A stretch of DNA of 64,000 nucleotides, from positions 186,001 to 250,000 of the forward strand of contig JAUSLJ010000008.1 of assembly GCA_030646715.1 (NCBI GenBank), given 5' to 3'. The notes below the pieces were generated by a model. It had not been told where the DNA came from. It did not search any database and worked only from the letters and a program-made list of their open reading frames with translations. How positions within the stretch are numbered: position 1 is the first letter of the stretch; each line of letters begins with the position of its first letter. The stretch is from Agitococcus sp. (GTDB taxonomy: Bacteria > Pseudomonadota > Gammaproteobacteria > Pseudomonadales > Moraxellaceae). This document shows, piece after piece, positions 54,877 through 63,229 of the stretch. Both the position numbers and the translations under genes were made by a program.

Positions 54877-56574
54877 CTACTGTTCGTTACCTAGTTCGCG
54901 CATAGTTTCTGAAATAGAAATCTCGCGCACTTCATCAATTGTGGATAGTTCCAATTGCCAAAACTCTGCATTTTCTAGCAATGGCAAGCGAAACCCTTTT
55001 CTATTGGCCACGGTTTGTGTGTGAATAAGCGTATTGTCTGCATACACTTTTAGCGTCATGCCTGCATAAGATTTCGCCAGAACCCTGCCAGCAAGAAACT
55101 TTCTAAACGTAGCAAATGAAAATAACTTGCTCTTAAATGTCATCGTTAATTTGTTAGTGGTATCGGCATCAAACGAGAACAACACCTTACTGCTATCAAT
55201 CAGCCATAGCGTGTCTGTAACAATGTCCCGATAACCTGAAACGAACCATGAGCTAAGACTAATTAACCCTTCACTTGGTGTCCGTGGGTTAAAGATGAAT
55301 CCGCCCTTGTGCGTGCTATCCGTGTACCAAAAAAACACATACAAACCACGATGTTCGTAAGCGTGAATACTTGATGGTGTGTAGTTGGCCCATTCACGGC
55401 CTGTAATAATACCTTCGGTGATGAGTTGCGCATTGCCACCCGAGGCCATGACAAGGCCATTTGGTGATGCGTATATCGCGTATGCTCCCATGTTCACCAT
55501 TGACCGTGCTGATACACACGCCTCGATGATCGGTAGCTCCTGTTGGCTCATGTTCTGCGGATCAATACCAGTTATCATGACTGGCCGACCAGTTGTACCA
55601 ACAATCAAGTAACTGTCGTAATTGCCAATAGCCACAATATCGTTATCGCACGTTAGCTCGTAATTGCGTGGCCATGCGTAAGGGACAAACGGCTCAGATA
55701 GGCAAATGATTTTACCTTTGGCCGCATAAGACACCCCGTAAGCAGTCAAGCCTAAGCTATACATTCCGTCTCTTGGCTCATCCCATGTTGTTGTGGGTAA
55801 TGATTCTGACAAGCCATCATCGGCAATAGAGTCAGCGTATTTGCCGCCCGCGTATTTGCCAGTGCTTCCTAAAATATCCGCCTTAGGTATCTCATCTAAA
55901 AACAGATAATCAGAATTACCTGTTGAACCGACAATCGTTCTGTATAAGCGAACAGCTTCTATCTCGCGCCCCGTGTCTGCGGATACATCAAAAACGATGC
56001 TGGCAATATCTACAGTCGCTCCTGCGTTTGGGCAAATCAAAATATCGGAAGGTGGTGATGGTGTAGACTCTTCGCCTAGTTTGCCAATGTAGGTATACAC
56101 ATAAGACCTTGCCGATGCGCTTACATCGTCAGTAGGTGCGGCAGAAGATAGTATTGTTGTTGGCTTATTTGTTGGTGCGGGAATACCTAGCTTGTAATAG
56201 TTTATAGGGTATTCGCTTCCGCCTCCTGTATAAACTGCTGGAGTATAAGAATACAGAAGCGCGCCGCCCATGCGAGTATCGCCACTCCAATAAATGCGGC
56301 TATAACTATCGTCAGCAATAGGCGAACGAATGACATTAACAGTGTCAGCAAAACGCAACCAATACGCATCGCCGCCTACCTTCCACAAGTGGATAGAGTT
56401 AATGTTATGGCCAGTTAGAGCTAATGTTGCGCCTGTTGTATAGCCATTTAACGGTTTTAGCACACCACTATCCATCCGCATATTTTTAGCTGTGACTGCT
56501 GCATTGTCGGGTAGCTTCACGTTTGCGTAACACGGAAACTCGCCTATAAGTGGTGTTGCTAGTTTTATACGCAT
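54877..56574 (-). CDS. Phage tail-associated beta-propeller-like protein
   Basis: A 565-residue beta-rich protein. The N-terminal MRIKLATPLIGEFPCYANVK and the repeating strands (for example YWLRFADTVNVIRSP, YLIVGTTGRPVMITGIDPQN, YAIYASPNGLVMASGG) are typical of a widespread phage protein of the tail or tail-tube region. The C-terminal part has EFWQLELSTIDEVREISISE, an immunoglobulin-like turn. Function is not established. A likely ribosome site is weak (AGG far from the ATG). Confidence 0.6.
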   Translation of the reverse strand: MRIKLATPLIGEFPCYANVKLPDNAAVTAKNMRMDSGVLKPLNGYTTGATLALTGHNINSIHLWKVGGDAYWLRFADTVNVIRSPIADDSYSRIYWSGDTRMGGALLYSYTPAVYTGGGSEYPINYYKLGIPAPTNKPTTILSSAAPTDDVSASARSYVYTYIGKLGEESTPSPPSDILICPNAGATVDIASIVFDVSADTGREIEAVRLYRTIVGSTGNSDYLFLDEIPKADILGSTGKYAGGKYADSIADDGLSESLPTTTWDEPRDGMYSLGLTAYGVSYAAKGKIICLSEPFVPYAWPRNYELTCDNDIVAIGNYDSYLIVGTTGRPVMITGIDPQNMSQQELPIIEACVSARSMVNMGAYAIYASPNGLVMASGGNAQLITEGIITGREWANYTPSSIHAYEHRGLYVFFWYTDSTHKGGFIFNPRTPSEGLISLSSWFVSGYRDIVTDTLWLIDSSKVLFSFDADTTNKLTMTFKSKLFSFATFRKFLAGRVLAKSYAGMTLKVYADNTLIHTQTVANRKGFRLPLLENAEFWQLELSTIDEVREISISETMRELGNEQ

Positions 56575-56584
56575 TTTAATATGT

Positions 56585-59386
56585 TTACCTAAGAAATTGG
56601 ATTAACCCCATGTAGGCATTTCCCATTTGTTTATTTCCATCAACACCCAAATGCACATTATCGGATTTATATATACCATCACCAGTTATAGGCCATGAAT
56701 AGTCATTAAATGGTGGCTCATAAGCATTGTCGTACCCATAAACCCTATCAACAATAGAATGATAATCTAACACATATATACTCTCGGCCTCTCTGCCACC
56801 ATAATCAGAGTTTAGTTTTTTAGCCAAGAGATATAATGCCATTTTGTTTTTTTCCGTTGTTAGCGTTCCATATTTCCCTTGACGTCCTGATGTAAAAGGA
56901 ATGCCGACAATTATTTTTACTGTTGGAGTATCCGACTTGACGCTACTAATAAGCTGGTCATACTTTGATTTATACGCAGCATAAACCGATGCAAAAGAAG
57001 ACTCACTTACTGCTGAGAAATCATTTGTTCCCAAAAGTACATGCAATATATCTGGTGATGGTATTGACCATGCTGAGCGATATTTAGCATAACTAAATCC
57101 AAACCCACCAAACTCAGAAGAAAGAACTGCTACCCATGCAGAACCATCCCATTTTATATACCCGCCGCCGTCCCCCATAACGTCATTAACATTTGGAGAT
57201 ATTTTTCTGCCTGTAGTTGCATTGAATAGTGATTTTATTCCAGTAAAACTGCCAGCGTTATAGCTTGGTGTTGCTGAATTTGCATCTATCCAAAAACTTG
57301 TCATTCCGTAATATAAGTATCCACTGTTTATTGGCTGCATAAACGGAGATAAATATCCATAATAATCAACTGTGAAATACGATCCAATATTCCACCCGCC
57401 CTGTCCCTCGCACTTAACAGATGGTGATGCATTATTACTTGTTCTATTACCGCTAAATGTTAATCCTACAGCGGCAGGCGATGCATTTATAACATTTGCC
57501 CACGTCATTCTTCCTGTATGACTATCACCAATATTTTGAATATTTGTTGGAGTTGATGTATTTGGATTTGTCACGACAATGCTGAAATTTTTTGTGATTA
57601 GCGGTGAAAAATCAGTTCCACATACAATTGCTGATGCAGATATTGTTGAACCAAGCTGCCCTGCTGTTGGTATTATTTTCGTTGATTCACCAGTCTCTCT
57701 TCCCCCAGAAAAAGAAATTCCAACTCTTCCTCTATATTCCTTGTAATCCTTTATTATATTTTCAGGGTATATAGAGATTTCCTTTCCATACGAAATATAT
57801 TGCTTATCTGATATTGTTAGATAATCCGTCTCTACTGTGCTTGTCACAATTGGAACGCCATCTAATGATGATAGTAGGTATTGGTATCTTTCAAAAGATG
57901 TTGATACAGTTCCTATCTCTAATTGAAATAAATCAATATTTGAGTGATAGATACTTATTCTTATAAATGCGGAGCCAGAAGGAGCTGTAAATCCAGTAAT
58001 GTCAGATGATGCTCCGCCTGAAATCACTGATTTATCTTCACTGTAATAACAACTGGTTCTTATGTTGTAATTTGATTTATATGCTGTGCCTGGAGTGATC
58101 GGAATGTATTCCGATATATCGTAGGTCCCACTTGCAACGACAACATTTGTATTTGTGCAATACGCTCCAATAGTTGCCGCATTCTTATTAAATAGGTTTT
58201 TCCCAACAACTAGAAATGTTGTTTGTGTTGGATTTACCGATAGTCTTTTTATCTTCTCGGTAACAACTGCTCCATCCGCTATTTTCTGAGACACTACAGA
58301 ACTTGCGGCAAGTTTTTCTGACGTAACGGAGCTGTTTAAAAGGCTATCTTGCAGTGTTCTTGAATATGCTTCATATGCTGTATTTGCTGATCCAGACTCA
58401 ACCTGAAATGTTGCTGCGTTTGTTGTATAAATTGAAAATCTTAAATATGCCGCCCCAGAAGGAGACGCAATAATAGCTGGGGCATTATCTGCGGTTGTGC
58501 TTCCAGATATAAAATTCTTTAATGAGTCATACCAGGCATATTGATGCCTGTGTGAAACAGCATAATTTGTTGATCCAGATACTTGAATATATCCTGTTGC
58601 CCTATAGTTTGTTAATGCAGCAATATTTCCTGTTGCGCCAACAACATAATAATTAATAGCTACATCTGGGTCGTTTGGGTTATATAAATTTTTACCGATA
58701 GCTATCGTAGCTTTTAAATTTAATGCAGCAATTGTTGCATCTAGCAAAAATTTGCTAGGTGTTCTTTTTAGCGTATCAGTTGCAACACCTGAAACATTTT
58801 TATATAAAATCAAAACCTCTGAATTGTTAGCGGATGGAACGCTGAAATAAGAACCATTCGATGTCGCTGCAATACCTAGTGCTGTAGATGAATATATCCC
58901 AGCAGATAATGTTGCAATATTCATTGCATTCTCAGCAGCTACTTTTGATAAGTTTGCATTTGTTGATGATACTGCTGCCGCATCTCTTGCCGATTCTGAG
59001 CTTGTTTTTGCACTCTCAGCGGCTACTTTTGATGAGTTTGCATCTGAGGCTGATTGAATAGCCTGTTGAGCAGATGCCGATATAATATCTTGGATTGGCA
59101 GGTCGGATATGCTTATGTCTACTGGTGGCATCTGAAATATTTTATAAAATATTGGAATACCGACAAGATCAAAAATTTTCAACTCATAAAATGTACTGCC
59201 GTCGTCTGGCTGTAATTGAAAACTAGCAACGCCAAGATTGTTTGTTGATGCTACATTTTTACTTAAAGGTGATCCATTTATCAACTCAGAGACCAAGGCT
59301 CTTTTTCTTTCAACTGAGGCTTTTGCACCATTAATAACTCCCAAACCCAAAGAATTTGTCGATACAGTCAATGTATAAGTTGTCAT
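56585..59386 (-). CDS. Tail fibre/tailspike with SGNH-hydrolase domain
   Basis: A 933-residue protein. The N-terminal 100 residues form a phage-attachment-type beta domain (TYTLTVSTNSLGLGVING), followed by a coiled coil with repeated SAxxAKVAAE-type heptads (about 105-155), a beta-rich stalk and a GDSL/SGNH esterase: block I GDSHTGR near residue 620, block III GTND near 785 and the catalytic DNVHLG near 910. Deacetylation of surface polysaccharide is the known role of such tailspike domains. It is distinctly A+T-rich and uses codons unlike its neighbours, suggesting exchange of the fibre gene. Confidence 0.85.
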   Translation of the reverse strand: MTTYTLTVSTNSLGLGVINGAKASVERKRALVSELINGSPLSKNVASTNNLGVASFQLQPDDGSTFYELKIFDLVGIPIFYKIFQMPPVDISISDLPIQDIISASAQQAIQSASDANSSKVAAESAKTSSESARDAAAVSSTNANLSKVAAENAMNIATLSAGIYSSTALGIAATSNGSYFSVPSANNSEVLILYKNVSGVATDTLKRTPSKFLLDATIAALNLKATIAIGKNLYNPNDPDVAINYYVVGATGNIAALTNYRATGYIQVSGSTNYAVSHRHQYAWYDSLKNFISGSTTADNAPAIIASPSGAAYLRFSIYTTNAATFQVESGSANTAYEAYSRTLQDSLLNSSVTSEKLAASSVVSQKIADGAVVTEKIKRLSVNPTQTTFLVVGKNLFNKNAATIGAYCTNTNVVVASGTYDISEYIPITPGTAYKSNYNIRTSCYYSEDKSVISGGASSDITGFTAPSGSAFIRISIYHSNIDLFQLEIGTVSTSFERYQYLLSSLDGVPIVTSTVETDYLTISDKQYISYGKEISIYPENIIKDYKEYRGRVGISFSGGRETGESTKIIPTAGQLGSTISASAIVCGTDFSPLITKNFSIVVTNPNTSTPTNIQNIGDSHTGRMTWANVINASPAAVGLTFSGNRTSNNASPSVKCEGQGGWNIGSYFTVDYYGYLSPFMQPINSGYLYYGMTSFWIDANSATPSYNAGSFTGIKSLFNATTGRKISPNVNDVMGDGGGYIKWDGSAWVAVLSSEFGGFGFSYAKYRSAWSIPSPDILHVLLGTNDFSAVSESSFASVYAAYKSKYDQLISSVKSDTPTVKIIVGIPFTSGRQGKYGTLTTEKNKMALYLLAKKLNSDYGGREAESIYVLDYHSIVDRVYGYDNAYEPPFNDYSWPITGDGIYKSDNVHLGVDGNKQMGNAYMGLIQFLR

Positions 59387-59397
59387 ATCAAACTCAC

Positions 59398-60036
59398 TTA
59401 AAAATAATGCGCTTTAGTTCTGAATGTTTTACGGAGTGCATAGCCTTTTTCCGCCTTGAGTTTTGCTTCCAGCACATCTGAATCAAACAATCCTTGATAA
59501 AAAACTGACATATTAGGATTTGACCAAGTTTTTTCTGGCATTTGCTGTAAGTAGGCAAGTGCGCCATGAGTAATGACGTTCTTGTATTCTTCAAAGATTA
59601 TTTCATCTACGCCTTGTGCTACTTGAGTTGGCTTTAAAGCCACGACAATTCTGACTGGATAAACTGCATCTGGGCACGGCACTAAAATTGCCGTGGTCAT
59701 ATCTTTCATGAAAAAGAATTTTGGCGTACCTGTTGAATCACGCCACTCTGATCCATAACTGGATTCAAGCTCATCTTGAGTTTTAGGATCTAGCGTTTTC
59801 CCATTAACTTTTACGACTAATAAATCAGAAATAGTTGAATCAACTGGTGTGGTTATTTCATATTCACCGTCAGTAGCAACAGTATAAAAACCATCTAATT
59901 CTTTACGCCAAAATCGTGACTTCGAGCAAAACTCAATGGCTTTTTGACGAACGGCCTCAATAATCAAACCACGCGGGCAACCTGGTACATTTACTTGAAC
60001 ATACGGCAACCACTGAGAGTAAGGAACTGTAGCCAT
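59398..60036 (-). CDS. Head-tail adaptor-type phage protein
   Basis: A 212-residue protein. The N-terminal CPRGLIIEAVRQKAIEFCSKSRFWRKE is the helical opening shared by a set of podovirus adaptor proteins (shown in part). A beta-sandwich with TVATDGEYEIT, VPCPDAVYPVRIVVALKP follows. Its ATG stands 1 bp after the stop of the preceding gene. It likely bridges portal and tail, by context; not proven. Confidence 0.6.
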   Translation of the reverse strand: MATVPYSQWLPYVQVNVPGCPRGLIIEAVRQKAIEFCSKSRFWRKELDGFYTVATDGEYEITTPVDSTISDLLVVKVNGKTLDPKTQDELESSYGSEWRDSTGTPKFFFMKDMTTAILVPCPDAVYPVRIVVALKPTQVAQGVDEIIFEEYKNVITHGALAYLQQMPEKTWSNPNMSVFYQGLFDSDVLEAKLKAEKGYALRKTFRTKAHYF

Positions 60037-60037
60037 G

Positions 60038-60697
60038 TTATTCAGCCTTCACTGCTTTAGGGTTTGTAGCCATATCAGATGCCGTTTTAATTTGTAGTAA
60101 ATTAAAGAACGTCTGTAGGTGCGCATTGGCCGCTGCATAATTCGGGTTTTGTTCATCATCGCCGCACCATATCGAGTACAACATCCACTCTTGAAGTGCT
60201 GGCGCAAAGTAGTCATCCACGGGCAATGTGTCTGAACTGGCTGTAATGGTGGGAAGCACGCGAACATAGCTGATATCAATCCCGATAATCGGGGATACAG
60301 GCGCAGGCGGATAAACATAAAACTCCTTAGGCATTAAAGGATCATAAAAATACTCATCAACCGTTGTTTGACCTTCAGCTTCGTGCCAGTCGGGAGTAAA
60401 TGAATCTTGGATAAGCATATCCGCCTTGCGAATTGCTCTTCCCGCATCGCTCAGTCCACTAACTCCGCGATTACGAATAACCTTTAAAAGCCTTACACCG
60501 TTACTTGGCAGCGTCTGGCGAGTACCAGCCACCAATAGCATCATTGCTGTGATAGATGCGGCATCTGGGCGATAACTAGCTAATGCCTGTAGAGCTTCAT
60601 TTAGCGCAGGAATTAAAGCGTCAACGTCTGTCCATGCCGTAGCATTCGGATCGTTTAGCTTTTTGCGTACCTGCGACAAAATGAAGGTGCATTGCAT
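60038..60697 (-). CDS. Phage adaptor/connector protein
   Basis: A 219-residue protein beginning with a coiled helix (LSQVRKKLNDPNATAWTDVD, ALIPALNEALQALASYRPD), then a beta-rich part (LPSNGVRLLKVIRNRGV, PKEFYVYPPAPVS) and a C-terminal helix (FAPALQEWMLYSIWCGDDEQ). This order recalls DUF6682-type adaptor proteins near portal-tail genes. The preceding mini-frame at 60703-60753 stops 5 bases before its ATG, and there is no strong ribosome site, so it may depend on coupling. Confidence 0.6.
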   Translation of the reverse strand: MQCTFILSQVRKKLNDPNATAWTDVDALIPALNEALQALASYRPDAASITAMMLLVAGTRQTLPSNGVRLLKVIRNRGVSGLSDAGRAIRKADMLIQDSFTPDWHEAEGQTTVDEYFYDPLMPKEFYVYPPAPVSPIIGIDISYVRVLPTITASSDTLPVDDYFAPALQEWMLYSIWCGDDEQNPNYAAANAHLQTFFNLLQIKTASDMATNPKAVKAE

Positions 60698-60702
60698 GGC
60701 AT

Positions 60703-60753
60703 TTACTCAACTATCATCCAGTCGTCCGCCAATATATCAATATACTTTTGCAT
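60703..60753 (-). CDS. Candidate 16-codon mini-ORF
   Basis: ATG at 60753 opens MQKYIDILADDWMIVE and a stop codon at 60703. It starts 2 bases after the stop codon of the upstream gene and stops 5 bases before the ATG of the next, filling the gap exactly. The peptide has a plausible amphipathic composition. A role as a coupling leader or tiny virion protein is possible; a chance frame remains possible. Confidence 0.35.
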   Translation of the reverse strand: MQKYIDILADDWMIVE

Positions 60754-60755
60754 GA

Positions 60756-61229
60756 TTAGATGTTCCCGCCAGCCGCAGCCATTTGTTCTTTTTTAACAAT
60801 TTCAGCAGCACATTGACGCAACATCTCAACAACACTCAAGGACTGCTCAGGCGGATTACCTTCTGGAAATGCTTTTGCATACCATTCGATGATGGGTGCT
60901 TTGTTTTTCGTTGGAATGCCCATGACTTCGGTAGCAAACAGACGCAAATCATCATCTGACATTTCGGACACAATCAGATTAGGCAAGTCGGAAAAAGGCG
61001 CTTCGGGCTTTGTGGTATTATCGTCAGGCTTCGACGCAGTAACTTCGGGCTTTGCTTTAGGGCGATAGATACGATAGCCCTCTGAAATAGCCAGCAAGCG
61101 ATCAATATGATCATCATCTTCGACATCTGCCACATGACAACCATCAGGAAGTGGCTTGAAATGATATTCTTTGCCAAAGACGTCTACTTTTGAGCCGCCT
61201 TCACGAATAACAAGACATTGGATTTGCAT
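60756..61229 (-). CDS. Phage structural-region protein, unknown
   Basis: A 157-residue acidic protein. The N-terminal half (VDVFGKEYHFKPLPDGCHVADVEDDDHIDRLLAISEGYRIYRP) is an SH3-like short beta domain (parts shown) and is followed by a low-complexity linker and a helical C-terminus with LRLFATEVMGIPTKNKAPIIEWYAKAF. ATG 61229, with GGAG 7 bases upstream, is preferred over TTG 61241. Its gene begins just after a leftward terminator at 61247-61272. Confidence 0.55.
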   Translation of the reverse strand: MQIQCLVIREGGSKVDVFGKEYHFKPLPDGCHVADVEDDDHIDRLLAISEGYRIYRPKAKPEVTASKPDDNTTKPEAPFSDLPNLIVSEMSDDDLRLFATEVMGIPTKNKAPIIEWYAKAFPEGNPPEQSLSVVEMLRQCAAEIVKKEQMAAAGGNI

Positions 61230-61246
61230 GATTGACTCCAAGCGAT

Positions 61247-61272
61247 AAAAAAAAGGCCAGATTCACTGGCCT
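61247..61272 (-). terminator. Leftward intrinsic terminator inside the late operon
   Basis: On the minus strand AGGCCAG and CTGGCCT (61266-61272 and 61254-61260) form a perfect 7-bp stem with a 5-base loop, followed directly by eight T (61254-61247). It lies after the capsid and capsid-adjacent genes and before the next gene, so it should cut transcription there and give more capsid than tail mRNA. Confidence 0.8.
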
Positions 61273-61286
61273 ATTTCGGTTAACTA

Positions 61287-61772
61287 TCAGAACTGTTGTG
61301 GATATGCTGATTGATGCATCCAGACACGAAGACGGATTCGACCAGCAGCGGCAGTAGTTGGCGCGGCAGCCACTTTGACGCCGATCGAGCGATGGCTATC
61401 GGTAGGCAGAATAATGAATGCCGTCTTGAGTGACGCACGAGTTGGTGTAGCACCTTGTGCCGCTGTCGAGGCAGAGAAGATTTCAGCACCCACGGTACGG
61501 TCTGACGTTGCATCACCTGGAGTGCCATCCATAATGCCAACACTGAGCGTAATTGCAGGTGAGCCAGAGTCTAGATCATCTGGAATAAGGATGGCGTCAC
61601 TAATGGTGTGGCCAGCAGGCAGCACACCAATATCAAACATGGCATTCAGTGTTAACTGACCTGTCGTGACATCAATGTAATAATCCTGAACCACTTCATC
61701 ACCTGCGCAATCGCCAGTGACAATCGGCAAAGTACCTTTTGAAAAATCGGAAACAGCAGTAACTGCGGTCAT
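61287..61772 (-). CDS. Capsid-adjacent phage protein (possible decoration protein)
   Basis: A 161-residue beta-rich, Ala/Thr-rich protein. TGDCAGDEVVQDYYIDVTTGQ and SDAILIPDDLDSGSPAITL (in parts) form the core, and the C-terminus GRIRLRVWMHQS is strand-like. It follows the major capsid gene by 48 bp, the position of decoration/stabilisation proteins in many phages. AGGAG lies 8 bases before the ATG. Confidence 0.55.
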   Translation of the reverse strand: MTAVTAVSDFSKGTLPIVTGDCAGDEVVQDYYIDVTTGQLTLNAMFDIGVLPAGHTISDAILIPDDLDSGSPAITLSVGIMDGTPGDATSDRTVGAEIFSASTAAQGATPTRASLKTAFIILPTDSHRSIGVKVAAAPTTAAAGRIRLRVWMHQSAYPQQF

Positions 61773-61787
61773 GATATGTGCTCCTAA

Positions 61788-61811
61788 TTTCGCCAGAGTG
61801 AACTGGCGAAA
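61788..61811 (-). terminator. Hairpin between capsid gene and next gene
   Basis: A perfect 9-bp stem, TTTCGCCAG (61788-61796) with its complement (61803-61811). It sits between the capsid stop codon and the next start. It may stabilise capsid mRNA or act as a weak terminator; there is no T-tract. Confidence 0.5.
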
Positions 61812-61820
61812 CTTTATTGA

Positions 61821-62918
61821 TTAGGCGTTAGGATCTTTGGCGTAGGTATCAACACTGACAACACCAAAATCTTTGCCATTAAAGCGAGTCTTTTTGATGC
61901 CAGCGATAAAACCAGAAGCAACTTTAGGCTCATTGCCAAAGTCTGCTGTTTCTTCCTTCCAGTTGTACTTCATGCCAGTCTTGTTAGAGCCGTAGGCAAT
62001 AACAGCGGCTTGACGACCCATGAACAATGCACGGGCAGCAGGTAGGTTGCTTGATGCGCCATAGTCACTGAAACGAACAGCATTGCGATGTGAATGCAGC
62101 ACGGTGTCGTTGATAAGGCCAAGGCCACCACGAAAAATCGGATTGTTGCGACCTTCAGCGGCAGCAGCAGCGGCTTGATATTTCGCCCAGCCGTTCGTGT
62201 CTGCGTTACGCATATCGTATGCCTGATCCTCAGACATCACCATTACGTACTGCTTAGAAGCACCATTAGAGACAGGCACCATGTTTGCAGATTGAGGATT
62301 ACGCGCCTGCATCATGCGGGCTTTGTTTACTGTGCGCTCAACAACAGCCGATGTCATCTTGTCGGAGCTGGTCAGCGTAGCTTTAGAGCCACCAACAACA
62401 CCGTACAGGATATGGTCGGAGTCAGGAGCTTGCAGGGAGTTGTTTGCAAAACCAGCAAACGCAGTGCTTTCGATGAAGTCTTCATTGACACCGCGAGCAC
62501 CAGACAAATACATGAAAATGTACTCATCCAGAATCTGGGCAAAGTAACCAGTGAGTTTTTCGCGAGCTACTTCACGTAGATCGTGCGCAGTACGTTGTTG
62601 GGTCATTTGACCACCACACGATACCGCATGACGAACTTGGTCGATATTCACTTCATCGGAGAAGAAGCGAAGTTGCTCTTCTTTTCCTTCAACGCGATTA
62701 TCGCCGTAGGTAGGTGCTTGACGTAAGCGGACAGAAAGGTCAAACGAAACACGGTCAGCAGCACCAGCTTCAAGATCAGTCTTGCGCTGGATGATGTTGT
62801 TCATCCCTTTGCCAGTGAACTTTTCGAAATAGCTTTCGGTGTTTACGTCGTGAGAGAGTACGTCCGACCAGCGTTTTTGGGCTTTCGGATCGCCAAATGC
62901 AATAGTAGTAGCAGGCAT
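61821..62918 (-). CDS. Major capsid protein, N4-gp56/DUF4043 family
   Basis: A 365-residue capsid protein. Its opening MPATTIAFGDPKAQKRWSDVLS and the early VRLRQAPTYGDNRVEGKEEQ (in part), then FFSDEVNIDQVRHAVSCGGQ and MTQQRTAHDLREVAREKL, are the marks of the N4-gp56/DUF4043 family used by N4-like and Stx-type short-tailed phages. The C-terminal VMSEDQAYDMRNADTNGWAKYQ and RALFMGRQAAVIAYG are also typical. GGAG lies 7 bases before the ATG. It is preceded by a small CsrA-like gene and followed by the capsid-adjacent gene. Confidence 0.9.
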   Translation of the reverse strand: MPATTIAFGDPKAQKRWSDVLSHDVNTESYFEKFTGKGMNNIIQRKTDLEAGAADRVSFDLSVRLRQAPTYGDNRVEGKEEQLRFFSDEVNIDQVRHAVSCGGQMTQQRTAHDLREVAREKLTGYFAQILDEYIFMYLSGARGVNEDFIESTAFAGFANNSLQAPDSDHILYGVVGGSKATLTSSDKMTSAVVERTVNKARMMQARNPQSANMVPVSNGASKQYVMVMSEDQAYDMRNADTNGWAKYQAAAAAAEGRNNPIFRGGLGLINDTVLHSHRNAVRFSDYGASSNLPAARALFMGRQAAVIAYGSNKTGMKYNWKEETADFGNEPKVASGFIAGIKKTRFNGKDFGVVSVDTYAKDPNA

Positions 62919-62929
62919 AGCCAGGCTCC

Positions 62930-62955
62930 AGTGATGTTAAAATATAACCATCACT
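62930..62955 (-). promoter_or_regulatory. 5'-UTR hairpin before the capsid gene
   Basis: AGTGATG (62930-62936) pairs with CATCACT (62949-62955); the stem ends directly next to the GGAG ribosome site. A position between the CsrA-like gene and the capsid start makes it a candidate RNA-protein control site, but a plain 5' stabilising hairpin is equally possible. Confidence 0.4.
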
Positions 62956-63007
62956 CGGCACTCCTGCGCTGAGGTAATTTGGATTATTGTACAGTTTTAA
63001 TGGAAAA

Positions 63008-63205
63008 TCAATCTACGTTTCTTGAAATTCCGTTTTTTGCTGAATCAACAGCGGTTGCAGCCGCCCCAAGTGGTAGCCGCTTGATCGGCACTGACTTGTC
63101 AGCATCAATCGAAAGCCTGATTGTTTGTCCAGACTTCTGATCAATGCGAACAATAGCCTCACCAATCCTGAGTAACTCTCCAGGTTTGAGATCAATATGC
63201 ATCAT
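63008..63205 (-). CDS. CsrA-like RNA-binding protein encoded in the virion operon
   Basis: A 65-residue protein that aligns with CsrA from its start: KPGELLRIGEAIVRI matches the RKPGEALRIGDDI-type opening, GQTIRLSIDADKSVPIKR matches the GNQVRLGIDAPKSVRVHR core, and the Arg equivalent to CsrA Arg44 (in IKR) is kept. Basic residues at positions 6-7 of CsrA are altered to LK (IDLK), so RNA binding may be weaker or of different specificity. CsrA controls translation by binding GGA motifs in leaders. It lies directly upstream of the capsid gene. Confidence 0.75.
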   Translation of the reverse strand: MMHIDLKPGELLRIGEAIVRIDQKSGQTIRLSIDADKSVPIKRLPLGAAATAVDSAKNGISRNVD

Positions 63206-63229
63206 GGGGCAGCATCTCTTTAGTTGTTA

